NCBI RefSeq assembly: GCF_019396345.1
Contig: NZ_JAHKRM010000012.1
Span: 275,152 to 339,151, forward strand
DNA length: 64,000 nt
Origin: Nonomuraea guangzhouensis
Lineage (GTDB): Bacteria > Actinomycetota > Actinomycetes > Streptosporangiales > Streptosporangiaceae
Direction of reading: 5' to 3'
Part shown: positions 42,919-52,970 of the stretch, in pieces
Layout: the number at the start of each line of letters is the position of its first letter
Numbering within the stretch: the first letter of the stretch is position 1
The notes under the pieces: model-generated
Told to the model about the DNA's origin: nothing
The model's database searches: none
What the model saw: only the letters and a program-made list of their open reading frames with translations
Translations under genes and position numbers: made by a program

Positions 42919-43773
42919 TCAGGCGGGACGGATGCCCCGAGCCACCGGCCGCCCTGGATCCGAGATCCAATGGCTCCATGAGCCCGGATACAGGGCAGCT
43001 TTTACCCCTGCCAGCTCCAGCGTCAATATGGTGTGTGTAGCGAGGATGCCAGAACCGCAGTAGGCGCCGACTTCGATACCTGCCCGGCAGAAACCGAGAT
43101 CTCGAAACTTCCGCTGCAGCTGATCGACCGGCAGGAAGGTTCCGTCGGCTCGTACATTCTCCTCCGCCGGGATGCAGACCGCGCCCGGGATATGACCCCC
43201 GGTAAGATCTGATGCTTTTGCTTCACCCTCATATCTTGATCGAGACCTGGCATCGACCAGGGTGCCACTCTCGGCTATTGCGTACGCTGTATCAGCGTCA
43301 ACAATAGTCATTCCCCCGGGTTGGGATTGGAAGTCGCCCAAGGCTGATTTGTGGCCGTCGCCGATTTCAACAGAGTGGCCGGCCTCGTACCAGGCGGCAA
43401 GCCCTCCGTCCAGTACACGCACATCGGAATGGCCAAAGTAGAGCAGCAACCACCAGGCTCTCGACGCGGACGTCGAATCAGCGCCATCGTAAACGATCAC
43501 GGGATTTTCGGCACGGACTCCATGCCGCCGCATGTCTCCTGCAAAGCGGTCTCCGTCTGGGATCGGCCGACGTCCGTCCGAACTGGGCTGACCGCACAGC
43601 TCTCGATCCAGGTCGACGAACACTGCCCCGGGCACGTGCCCTTGCCGGAAAGTAGAGAGACCTTCCGACCCATCGAATCGCCATCGGACATCGAGAAGGG
43701 AGAGAGGATGACTGTGATCGAGCAGCGCTTTCAGTTCAGATACCGTAATTAGCGGGTTGCGCCTTGTGTCCAT
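42919..43773 (-). CDS. Thiosulfate/3-mercaptopyruvate sulfurtransferase (double rhodanese)
   Basis: A 284-residue protein with two rhodanese domains. The N-terminal domain (SLLDVRWRF, HVPGAVFVDLDREL, VIVYDGAD) has an aspartate in place of the active cysteine, as is usual. The C-terminal domain has the catalytic loop AYCGSGILATHT with the persulfide-forming Cys. ATG at 43773 has GGGAG upstream. In the moa setting it probably supplies sulfur for the MoaD thiocarboxylate; no MoeB/MoeZ activating enzyme is encoded in the window. Ordinary cyanide or thiosulfate metabolism is possible. Confidence 0.88.
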   Translation of the reverse strand: MDTRRNPLITVSELKALLDHSHPLSLLDVRWRFDGSEGLSTFRQGHVPGAVFVDLDRELCGQPSSDGRRPIPDGDRFAGDMRRHGVRAENPVIVYDGADSTSASRAWWLLLYFGHSDVRVLDGGLAAWYEAGHSVEIGDGHKSALGDFQSQPGGMTIVDADTAYAIAESGTLVDARSRSRYEGEAKASDLTGGHIPGAVCIPAEENVRADGTFLPVDQLQRKFRDLGFCRAGIEVGAYCGSGILATHTILTLELAGVKAALYPGSWSHWISDPGRPVARGIRPA

Positions 43774-43958
43774 CTACTCCCTTTCGATCGGGCGCCGCGG
43801 AGTGGCTTCGGCTCGAAACGTCAATCGTCAGGTGCTTCGGTGATGGGAGATGGCTCATTACGGCTGCGGCATCTCCACGTCTGGTGGCTTCCCAGGCGAA
43901 GTCATTCGTATGCTGGAAGCCCGAGAACATCGCCTCTGTGCTTGAGGAAGGCAGCGAA
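43774..43958. other. 185-base spacer without recognisable gene
   Basis: Open frames exist on both strands (for example 43764-44009 plus and 43736-44005 minus), but neither resembles a known family or has a suitable ribosome-binding site. It may be debris of a lost gene between moaD and the rhodanese gene. Confidence 0.4.
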
Positions 43959-44207
43959 CTAGCCGCCGGCCACCGGAGGAATGAGGGCGACATCGTCCCC
44001 TTCATTTAGCGCTTCGCTTATTTCTACTATGGACTCGTTAACAGCGATACGGACGTGACTACGAACCTTGTTGAGTCCAGGATGCGCTACGTTGAGCTGC
44101 TGCAGGAGATCCGACACGGTCGCTCCGGATTCAAGAGTTACCATCTCGGAACGAACCTTCGTCACCCTGTCGTGAATTGCACCGAAATAGAGGACCCGCA
44201 CATTCAT
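43959..44207 (-). CDS. moaD: MoaD-like sulfur carrier, small subunit of molybdopterin synthase
   Basis: An 82-residue ubiquitin-fold protein. It begins MNVRVLYFGAIHDRV, has the ATVSDLLQQLN helix and ends DVALIPPVAGG, with the C-terminal Gly-Gly that becomes a thiocarboxylate. ATG at 44207 is the natural start. It lies 67 bases downstream of moaC on the same strand, so the two probably are cotranscribed. With MoaE (42447) it would form molybdopterin synthase. Confidence 0.92.
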   Translation of the reverse strand: MNVRVLYFGAIHDRVTKVRSEMVTLESGATVSDLLQQLNVAHPGLNKVRSHVRIAVNESIVEISEALNEGDDVALIPPVAGG

Positions 44208-44274
44208 GGTCAGTCGTCTCCGTACGTTAGGGTTCGCTGTCTTTACCGGATCGTCCGGCGCGCCTGAGAGATGG

Positions 44275-44796
44275 CTAGGTTGCCTTGGCCGCCCGTCGAT
44301 AATGGCCGCTTCTGCCGCCGATCTTCTCCTTGAGGTGTATCCGTCCTACCTCCATCTCCTTGTCGACTGCCTTGCACATGTCGTAGACGGTGAGACCAGC
44401 GACGGCGACTGCCGTCAATGCTTCCATCTCGACGCCTGTGCGCCCGGTGACACCGACGGTGGCCGTGATGAGTAGTTGATCTTCTCCCGCAGGCTTGAGC
44501 TCGACGGCCACGCTCTCGATGCCAAGCGGATGACAGAGTGGGATCAGATCTCCGGTTCGCTTGGCCGCCATGATGCCGGCGACTCGTGCCACGGCGAGGA
44601 CGTCCCCCTTTGCGGCTTTGCCCGACATGATCAGGGACAGGGTCTCCGGACGCATGGTTACGCAGCCCTCGGCTATGGCGAGCCGGTGAGAGACGGTTTT
44701 TTCGGATACATCGACCATGCGGGCGTTTCCGGCCGCATCAATATGGGTCAGGTCAGGCCCTACCGCGGTAGTTGGCTGCTCGTCCGATTCGATCAA
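44275..44796 (-). CDS. moaC: MoaC, cyclic pyranopterin monophosphate synthase
   Basis: A 173-residue protein, full length for MoaC. Visible motifs are LTHIDAAGNARMVDVSEKTV, KGDVLAVARVAGIMAAKRTGDLIPLCHPL with the conserved KxT...CHPL, and VEMEALTAVAVAGLTVYDMCKAVDK with the catalytic Glu and Lys region, then GGRSGHYRR. It converts the MoaA product to precursor Z. ATG at 44796 is 12 bases after the end of a decayed moaA gene, so the ancestral order here was moaA-moaC-moaD. Confidence 0.93.
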   Translation of the reverse strand: MIESDEQPTTAVGPDLTHIDAAGNARMVDVSEKTVSHRLAIAEGCVTMRPETLSLIMSGKAAKGDVLAVARVAGIMAAKRTGDLIPLCHPLGIESVAVELKPAGEDQLLITATVGVTGRTGVEMEALTAVAVAGLTVYDMCKAVDKEMEVGRIHLKEKIGGRSGHYRRAAKAT

Positions 44797-44807
44797 CGTG
44801 AAACTCC

Positions 44808-45405
44808 CTACTGGGGACGGTTGCTTGCTGATGGACGGAGGCCAGAGGCCTGTCCGCCCCGGGCAGTCAGCGCGGACAACTCGGCCTCGATCGCACCCTC
44901 CCCAAGGGGATTACGCGGGTCGGCTCCATTCTTGGCATACAGGCACCTGAACCGAAGCCCATCCGCGGTGGGTCTGCTCCGATCACCGTTGGCACAGAAT
45001 GGCATCGTGGCCGCCGCTGTGATGCCGAAGATTGCTCCATCCGGCATCAGACAGGGTCCGGCAGTTGCGAGCGGATAAGGGGCTCGCCACCGGTTGTCCG
45101 CACCTTGTCTACGCCCCACCGGTAAATACGGCTGCGATTCGAGGTGGCTCGTCAAAGGTCAACAGCCTGTCTTTCTGAAGCCAGTTGTACTCCTCTGGCA
45201 TGCAGCATTGACATCTGAGATCGCACTTGTCGATGACGGACATCGGGAGCGCGGCCGGCGGTCGCCCAAATGTATCGATGGCCTCTTGGCGAGGAGGGCC
45301 CGGCAGGCTGGTCGGTCCCGGTCCAAGCTCTGTGGCGTGCGAGGGACGTACTTCACCTGCCTGATCGGGCACCGGCCAGCCTCCCAAGGTCTGTTTACGG
45401 ATCAT
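44808..45405 (-). pseudogene. Decayed moaA with internal deletion and frameshifts
   Basis: The 5' part (45405-45110) reads DTFGRPPAALPMSVIDKCDLRCQCCMPEEYNWLQKDRLLTFDE, keeping the Cys-x3-Cys-x2-Cys cluster, then hits a frameshift at FTGG. The next codons in another frame give VDKVRTTGGEPLIRSQLPD. About 165 codons are missing, and the end resumes as MPDGAIFGITAAATMPFCANGDRSRPTADGLRFRCLY, where one cysteine of the second cluster has been replaced. It stops 12 bases before intact moaC. It cannot make active MoaA; the working copy is at 40128. Confidence 0.85.
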
Positions 45406-45619
45406 GATCCGCGCCTCGACGGAAGGTTAGGGCATGATCGGGTTCAACGGAAGGGGCGGACTTGACCTGCACTGGAGGCGAGCAGAGCTGCCCAAGGCAG
45501 CCACAGAGCCGCTACTAAACGTGCTTCTGATATTGCATTAAGTGATGAGCTGGGTCCCAGTATTTTGAAGGTCAAGCTGACGTGTTTCCGACGATTCCGG
45601 CTGCAAAGGAGCTTGTTCT

Positions 45620-45890
45620 TTATCCTCCAGATTGTTGTAGCGCCGCCAGGGCGCGGCCGCGTTTGACGGCCTTGCCGACGTCGTAGCGGGGCGCCGGTCG
45701 GCGATTAGGGATGTCGGGCGGGCGTCCGGGGCCGGGCCTGGCAGGTTCAGGTGCGGCGGCTGGCAGGGCGAGTGCGGGGCGGAGGTTCCGAAACGCGCGC
45801 CGGACGCGGGCGGGAGTGAGCCGGCCGGACGGAGTGGGCTTCTCTCATGGGTGTCGCAGGTCCTCGATCAGTCGGCGAGCGAAGCGAAGC
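45620..45890 (-). pseudogene. C-terminal remnant of an IS701-like transposase
   Basis: On the minus strand this reads RFARRLIEDLRHP, an in-frame stop, then EKPTPSGRLTPARVRRAFRNLRPAL and PAAAPEPARPGPGRPPDIPNRRPAPRYDVGKAVKRGRALAALQQ, ending at 45620. The LTPARVRR-FRN and PGPGRPP-NRRPAxRYDVGK blocks are typical of the C-terminus of an actinomycete DDE transposase close to IS701. The catalytic part is absent. The remaining sequence from 45406 to 46019 shows no gene. Confidence 0.72.
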
Positions 45891-46019
45891 CGTCGACGAG
45901 GGCAAGGCCGCGGGCACCGGGGATCGGTGCGGACCGGTCAGGAATCGAGAAGCGCGCACCCTCGAGCCGCACCTAGCCTGACCGTCATGGACATCACCAC
46001 CACGACGTCAGGAGAGATC

Positions 46020-46376
46020 ATGACCGGCTCCACCACCCAGGGAATCAAGACCGTGCTGCACCCCGTCTCCGACCTGGCGGCGGCCAAGAAGGTGTACGCC
46101 GCGCTGCTCGGCATCCAGCCACAGGCCGACGGGCCCTACTACGTCGGCTTCGAGGCCGAGGGCCAGCACATCGGGCTGGTGCCGGGCGGTGGGCCGCAGG
46201 GCATGAGCTCGCCGGTGGCCTACTGGCACGTACCGGACATCGAGGCGAAGCTGGCCGAGGTGACCGCCGCGGGCGCCACCGTGAAGGAGCCGGCGCACGA
46301 CGTCGGCGGTGGCCGCCTGGTGGCCACCGTCATCGACCCCGACGGCAACGTCCTCGGGCTGCTCCAGGACCAATGA
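46020..46376 (+). CDS. VOC-family (glyoxalase-like) protein
   Basis: A 118-residue vicinal-oxygen-chelate protein. Paired beta-alpha-beta-beta-beta modules are clear (TVLHPVSDLAAAKKVYAALLGIQPQADGPYYVGFEAEGQHIGLV and VAYWHVPDIEAKLAEVTAAGATVKEPAHDVGGGRLVATVIDPDGNVLGLLQ). The family includes glyoxalases, dioxygenases and antibiotic-binding proteins; the metal ligands do not tell which. ATG at 46020 has AGGAGAG; an ATG at 45987 would add 11 residues. It precedes the UvrA-like resistance gene, so a drug-binding role is possible. Confidence 0.82.
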   Translation: MTGSTTQGIKTVLHPVSDLAAAKKVYAALLGIQPQADGPYYVGFEAEGQHIGLVPGGGPQGMSSPVAYWHVPDIEAKLAEVTAAGATVKEPAHDVGGGRLVATVIDPDGNVLGLLQDQ

Positions 46377-46479
46377 GCGGCCGCAGCCCCGAAGAACCGG
46401 ACGTACTGCTCGAAGCTGGTTAGATCGACCCTGACGACGTCGTGACGGCGGCCCCTGCGTTAACAGATATGGAGACACG

Positions 46480-48857
<2,378 letters not shown>

Positions 48858-48873
<16 letters not shown>

Positions 48874-49301
48874 CCCTGGCAACTTCGGGGCTGGTTGAAG
48901 CGCAGCAGGTTGCCGGAGGGGTCGCGGAAGGCGCAGTCGCGGACGCCGTACGGCTGGTCGATCGGCTCCTGCAGCACCTCGGCACCCGCGGCGCTGATGC
49001 GTTCGAAGGTGGCGTCGCAGTCGTCGGTCCTGAAGATGACGCCGCGCAGCAGGCCCTTGGCCAGGAGTTCGGCCATGGCCTGCTTGTCGGCGGGGGAGGC
49101 GTTCGGGTTCGCGACGGGTGGTTCGAGGACGATGTCCACGTCGGGCTGCGACGGCGCCCCGACGGTCACCCAGCGCATCCCCTCGAACCCGACATCGTTC
49201 CGCACCTCGAGGCCGAGAACGTCCCGGTAAAAGGCGAGCGCCTTGTCATGGTCGTCGACCGCGATGAAGCACTGTGAAAGCTTGATGTCCATAAATGTCA
49301 C
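48858..49301 (-). CDS. VOC-family (glyoxalase-like) protein
   Basis: A 147-residue VOC protein: LSQCFIAVDDHDKALAFYRDVLGLEVRNDVGFEGMRWVTVG, then GVIFRTDDCDATFERISAAGAEVLQEPIDQPYGVRDCAFRDPSGNLLRF. The DYGxRDCxFRDPxGNLxR end is typical of extradiol-dioxygenase-like members. GTG at 49301 overlaps the stop of the AraC gene as GTGA; ATG at 49292 is the alternative. It is the second gene of an AraC-VOC pair and overlaps the UvrA-like gene's end by 16 bases. The ligand is unknown. Confidence 0.85.
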
Positions 49302-49723
49302 GATACGGAGCGGGGGTCAGGCTTCGTTTCTCCGTTCCTGACCGGTCGCGTGTGGATCTTGGCGACGCATGCCGGAATGGCGGCGCCCTCGTCATGGGGA
49401 CGGGCCCGGTATGCGCTCGGGCTCTCCCCGACCAGCTCGGTGAACCGCGAGCTGAACGACCCCAGCGACGTACATCCGACCGCGAAGCAGACCTCCGTCA
49501 CCGTCAGGTCACCCCGCCGCAGCAGCGCCTTGGCCCGCTCGATCCGGCGCGTCATCAGGTAGCTGTACGGCGTCTCGCCGAAGGCGGCGCGGAAGCTGCG
49601 GGAGAAATGGCCTGGTGACATGAAGGCACCGTGCGCCAGCGCGGGAACGTCGAGCGGCTTCGCGTAGTCGCGGTCCATCCGGTCACGGGCCCGGCGCAGC
49701 CGTACGAGGTCCTCCAACGTCAC
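49298..49723 (-). CDS. AraC-family regulator (DNA-binding domain only)
   Basis: A 141-residue protein consisting of the two-HTH AraC domain: RRARDRMDRDYAKPLDVPALAHGAFMSPGHFSRSFRAAFGETPYSYLMTRRIERAKALLRRGDLTVTEVCFAVGCTSLGSFSSRFTELVGESPSAYR. The second HTH motif (GCTSLGSFSSRF) is intact. There is no sensor domain, so it probably acts with constitutive DNA binding or a partner. GTG at 49723 is favoured over upstream frames without homology. It is coupled to the VOC gene (GTGA) and probably controls it. Confidence 0.86.
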   Translation of the reverse strand: MTLEDLVRLRRARDRMDRDYAKPLDVPALAHGAFMSPGHFSRSFRAAFGETPYSYLMTRRIERAKALLRRGDLTVTEVCFAVGCTSLGSFSSRFTELVGESPSAYRARPHDEGAAIPACVAKIHTRPVRNGETKPDPRSVS

Positions 49724-49807
49724 GCGACCAGCATCGCACAGCGCTACCGGCGCGTCGGCGGTGGCTAGAGTTGGGCGCCTTGATCGGCGAGAAGGGGGCG
49801 GCAGGAC

Positions 49808-50599
49808 ATGCGGGTGACGATGACGAGTGCGGCGGCACGGACCGGCCGGGCGAACGAGGACTTCACCGGCGCCGTACCGACGGCGGCGGTGCTGATCGAC
49901 GGCGCCGGCATCCCCGGCACCGAATCGATCTGCCGGCACGGCGTGGCCTGGTACGCCAGCCGTCTGGGAAGCGGGCTCTTGTCACTCGCGGGGGACCGCA
50001 GCCTTTCGGCTGTGCTCGCCGAAGCCATCGAGCAGGTGACGGACGATCACCGGGACACCTGCGACGTCGCCGACCCCATCAGCCCGTCGGCGACCGTGGC
50101 CATGCTGCGCCTGGCCGACGGCCTCATCGAGTATCTGGTGCTCGGCGACTCGTACCTCGTGCTCGACAGGGTGGAGGGGGCGCCGCTCGTCGTCTCCGAC
50201 CCCCGGGAGGTGATCATCAGCCGGTCGTACGAGCCCGCGCTCGCGGCCGCCGCCGCGGGTAGCGAGGAGTACCGCCGAATCCTGCGAGACCTGCGCGCCA
50301 ACCGGAACCAGCCGGGCGGCTTCTGGCTGGCCAAGGACGACCCGCGGGCAGCGGACGAGGCGATCACCGGCAGCTGCCCGATCTCCGAACTGACCGGTGC
50401 CGTCCTGCTCAGCAATGGAGCCAGCCGCATCGTGGACCGGTTCCGGCTCACCGACTGGCCAGGGGTCATGGCCGTCCTGGCGTCGAGCGGGCCGGCCGAG
50501 ATCATTCGTCGGGTCCGGGAGGCGGAGGCGCGCCACGCGGTGACGGCGGACGATGCGACGATCGCCCACTGTACGGACCTCGGCGAAGCCGGAAACTAG
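49808..50599 (+). CDS. PP2C-like phosphatase domain protein
   Basis: A 263-residue protein with a PP2C-type fold. The opening TSAAARTGRANEDFTG and the DGAGIPG motif (about residues 31-37) are in the places of the metal-binding RxNxD and DGxxG of PP2C phosphatases; ATVAMLRLADGLIEYLVLGDSYLVL supplies the central GDS strand. The last metal-binding block is DDATIAHC. Residues differ from the consensus, so activity is not certain. The end overlaps the MarR gene stop (50596) on the other strand. It may be a Ser/Thr phosphatase in a signalling pathway of unknown target. Confidence 0.72.
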   Translation: MRVTMTSAAARTGRANEDFTGAVPTAAVLIDGAGIPGTESICRHGVAWYASRLGSGLLSLAGDRSLSAVLAEAIEQVTDDHRDTCDVADPISPSATVAMLRLADGLIEYLVLGDSYLVLDRVEGAPLVVSDPREVIISRSYEPALAAAAAGSEEYRRILRDLRANRNQPGGFWLAKDDPRAADEAITGSCPISELTGAVLLSNGASRIVDRFRLTDWPGVMAVLASSGPAEIIRRVREAEARHAVTADDATIAHCTDLGEAGN

Positions 50600-51075
50600 T
50601 CGTCTTCGTCGACGGTCATGGCCGCCTCATAGGCCCGCAGAGTTCGGACGAACATCTGCCGCTCTTCGGGGGCCAGCGGACCCAGCGCCTGCCGCCAGGC
50701 ATGCGCCCCCCGCGCCAGCCAGCCGTCGATGGACGGGCGTTTGCCGTCGGTGATGCTGATGATGCGCCGACGCCGGTCCGATTCGTCCTCGCGCCGCTCC
50801 AGGATGCCCTTGCGGCTCAGCTCGCCGACCATGAGGCTGACGGTGGTCGGGGCGACCTCCAGGCGGGTGGCCAGCTCGTTCACGGTCATCGGGCCGTCGA
50901 ACAGCAGGTAGGACAGCAGCGACAGGTGCCGCGGCGCCAGCGCGAGCGACTGGAGCTCTTCGGGCACCCGGATCCGCTTCGCCCGCCCGACCATGCGGGG
51001 CATGAGCAGCAGCAGCGCCCTGATCGCGTCGTCGACTCCCGGCTCTGGTGCGCCCCGGTTGCCCTCGGTTGACAT
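50596..51075 (-). CDS. MarR-family transcriptional regulator
   Basis: A 159-residue regulator. The winged helix is LAPRHLSLLSYLLFDGPMTVNELATRLEVAPTTVSLMVGELSRKGILERREDESDRRRRIISITDGKR, with the DxRxRR wing typical of MarR. The C-terminal helix forms the dimer interface. ATG at 51075 faces a tautomerase gene. An inverted repeat with arms GCTTTG and CAAAGC lies in the spacer. It probably represses the tautomerase and itself in response to a small aromatic compound. Confidence 0.9.
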   Translation of the reverse strand: MSTEGNRGAPEPGVDDAIRALLLLMPRMVGRAKRIRVPEELQSLALAPRHLSLLSYLLFDGPMTVNELATRLEVAPTTVSLMVGELSRKGILERREDESDRRRRIISITDGKRPSIDGWLARGAHAWRQALGPLAPEERQMFVRTLRAYEAAMTVDEDD

Positions 51076-51093
51076 CGATCACTCTTCCATTTA

Positions 51094-51126
51094 GCTTTGG
51101 AGGCAAATATATTTGGCTTGCAAAGC
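51094..51126. promoter_or_regulatory. MarR-type operator between MarR and tautomerase genes
   Basis: CAAATATATTTG (51104-51115) is a perfect 12-bp palindrome. It is nested in arms GCTTTG (51094-51099) and CAAAGC (51121-51126). It lies in the divergent promoter and is the likely MarR site. Confidence 0.7.
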
Positions 51127-51159
51127 AAAATCGTCTTCATGGTAGCGAACGGAGCTGTG

Positions 51160-51558
51160 ATGCCGCACTTCGAAGTACGGATCCACGAAGAAGAGCTTGA
51201 CGGAAAAGCCGAGCCGAAACTCATCGCCGCCCTGACCGACGCGCTGGTCAAGGTATACGGAGAGCGAGCACGTTCGATGGCGGTCGTCGAGCTGTTCGGC
51301 ATCCCACGCCACCGCTGGGGCATCGGCGGCGTACCCGCCACGGTCAACGCCCCGATCGTCTCGCTGAACCTACGTGAAGTGGCGTTGAACCGTCCGGGTG
51401 TCGACAACGCCCCCACGCGGCTGATCGCGTCCATCACCGATGCCGTGGTCGAGGTCTTCGGCGAGTCCGTCCGGCAGCATGTGACCGTGTACGTCGTCGG
51501 TGTTCCCGCGGGACGTTCCAGCGTCGGCGGCGAAGTCGATCCGCCCCCGGGCGGCTGA
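51160..51558 (+). CDS. Tautomerase-family protein (two fused 4-oxalocrotonate-tautomerase units)
   Basis: A 132-residue protein with two tandem tautomerase modules. The first begins MPHFEVRIHEEELDGKAEPKLIAALTDALVKVYGE, and the proline after the start Met is the usual catalytic base once Met is removed. The second (SLNLREVALNRPGVDNAPTRLIASITDAVVEVFGE) starts with Ser-Leu rather than Pro, so only one active site is expected. ATG at 51160 is chosen because it exposes that proline. It is divergent from a MarR regulator. Confidence 0.8.
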   Translation: MPHFEVRIHEEELDGKAEPKLIAALTDALVKVYGERARSMAVVELFGIPRHRWGIGGVPATVNAPIVSLNLREVALNRPGVDNAPTRLIASITDAVVEVFGESVRQHVTVYVVGVPAGRSSVGGEVDPPPGG

Positions 51559-51561
51559 GCG

Positions 51562-52200
51562 TCAATCGCGGGTGGAGCCGCTTTCGCCGTCCTTCAGGCG
51601 CTTGCGGAGTTCCAGATAGTCCGCGCCGTCATCGGTGATCTCCACGTAGTTCTTCAGGTCGAATTCATTGGGATCGACCGCGTGGTCATCCACTACGGCG
51701 TTGAGGCCGCGTACCTCGTCCTTGGGCCTGATGAAGCCCATCGCGTCGAGCCGCTCGAGTTCCAGCTGGAGTTTTCGGTCCTCGCGGAACCTGACCATCA
51801 CCATCGGCTGTTCCATCAGCCGCCGCAGATGATCCCACTCGTATTTCGTCACCAAGCCGGTCAGCGCGATCCGTAACGCGTTCACTTCGGCTTCGAGTGA
51901 ATTCTGGCGCTGCTCATACTGGGCGAGTCGCGCGCTGAATCCGCTCGGTCCGATCGTGAAATCGGTGATGGAGTAGGTGGAAGCCGAGAAACTCGCACCG
52001 ACGAGCAACGTGATGGCCAGCACGATCTCTGGAAGCTCCAGCCGGTCACCACTGTCGACCAGCCCGAAAGGAATCACCGCCAGATAAGCGAGATATGCGA
52101 TCACCAGCACCACGGCGCAGACCGCGCCGGCCCGGCGCAAGGCCACGCTCGCCGTCCTTTGGCGTGCCGGTTGGTCGCTGCTGGGGTCGGTGGTCGCCAT
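51562..52200 (-). CDS. Membrane protein with C-terminal helical domain, function unknown
   Basis: A 212-residue protein not recognised. Two transmembrane segments are seen at about 24-46 and 58-78 (VCAVVLVIAYLAYLAVIPFGLV, then EIVLAITLLVGASFSAST). A coiled coil follows (ARLAQYEQRQNSLEAEVNALRIALTGLVTKYE). The last 90 residues (EWDHLRRLMEQP, LQLELERLDAMGFIRPKDEVRGLN, EITDDGADYLELRKRL) look like a winged helix. ATG at 52200 is the start. It is convergent with the tautomerase gene. It may sense membrane state and signal inside, but no evidence decides. Confidence 0.6.
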   Translation of the reverse strand: MATTDPSSDQPARQRTASVALRRAGAVCAVVLVIAYLAYLAVIPFGLVDSGDRLELPEIVLAITLLVGASFSASTYSITDFTIGPSGFSARLAQYEQRQNSLEAEVNALRIALTGLVTKYEWDHLRRLMEQPMVMVRFREDRKLQLELERLDAMGFIRPKDEVRGLNAVVDDHAVDPNEFDLKNYVEITDDGADYLELRKRLKDGESGSTRD

Positions 52201-52330
52201 GTCATTCCCCCTTGTTCAGGCATCGAACGGAGGCGTATCGGTGGTGTTCGGCCATCATCGACCACGTGTCGTCGCCGATCCAGCCGAAATCGGTTGACCG
52301 AGGTCAGGGTGTCTGTGGGACGGTGTCGCT

Positions 52331-52897
52331 GTGCTCAAGCGACTCCCGTACACCGTGGACGAGGCGATCGCCGCCGAGCAGGCGGGCCAGATCCTGCGTT
52401 ACCTGTTCTTCTGGGGACACCGGCCCACCCGTGATGGGAGCGTCGGTCCCGGGTGCCTGTCGCAGTGGTGGCCGGTCTCCTTCACCGAGGCCGGGCACGT
52501 CTTCGCCTCGGCCGAGCACTACATGATGGCGCACAAGGCCTGGCTGTTCGACGACCACGCCACCGCCGCCCAGATCCTCGCCGCGGGTCACCCGGGGGAG
52601 GCCAAGGCGCTCGGCCGGACCGTGGGCGGCTTCGACGAAGCGGTGTGGGACGCTCGCCGGTTCGACATCGTGGTCCGCGGCAGCACCGCCAAGTTCGGGC
52701 AGCACCCCGAGCTACGGGAGTTCCTGCTGGCCACCCGCGACCGGGTCCTGGTCGAGGCCAGCCCGGTGGACCGCGTCTGGGGCATCGGCCTGACCGCCCA
52801 CGACGAGCGCGCCGCCTCCCCGGCAACCTGGCGGGGCCCGAACCTGCTGGGCTTCGCCCTGATGTCCGCCCGCGACGCGCTGGAGGCAAGCGGATGA
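52331..52897 (+). CDS. NADAR-family protein
   Basis: A 188-residue protein of the NADAR (YbiA/RibX) family. Characteristic blocks are YLFFWGHRP, LSQWWPVSFTEAGHVFASAEHYMMAHKAWLFDDHATAAQILAAGHPGEAKALGR and KFGQHPELREFLLATRDRVLVEASPVDRVWGIGL, ending WRGPNLLGFALM. Members remove riboflavin intermediates by N-glycosidase activity, and some cleave ADP-ribose from guanine in toxin-antitoxin systems. GTG at 52331 is the start. The Mrr-like and HEAT genes follow on the same strand. Confidence 0.9.
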   Translation: MLKRLPYTVDEAIAAEQAGQILRYLFFWGHRPTRDGSVGPGCLSQWWPVSFTEAGHVFASAEHYMMAHKAWLFDDHATAAQILAAGHPGEAKALGRTVGGFDEAVWDARRFDIVVRGSTAKFGQHPELREFLLATRDRVLVEASPVDRVWGIGLTAHDERAASPATWRGPNLLGFALMSARDALEASG

Positions 52898-52970
52898 GTT
52901 CCGGCACCTAGAAATTTTGTCGGACCGTCGGCTCACACTCGCCATGACGTCACCCATTCAGGAGGCACTC

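Noticed and set aside
43736..44009. Open frames on both strands between the rhodanese and moaD genes
   Set aside because: No ribosome-binding site in a useful place, no resemblance to known proteins, and overlap with both flanking genes.
45711..45986. Long N-terminal extension of the VOC protein at 46020
   Set aside because: The extension is Arg/Gly/Ala-rich and lies antisense to a transposase remnant; the start at 46020 has its own ribosome-binding site.
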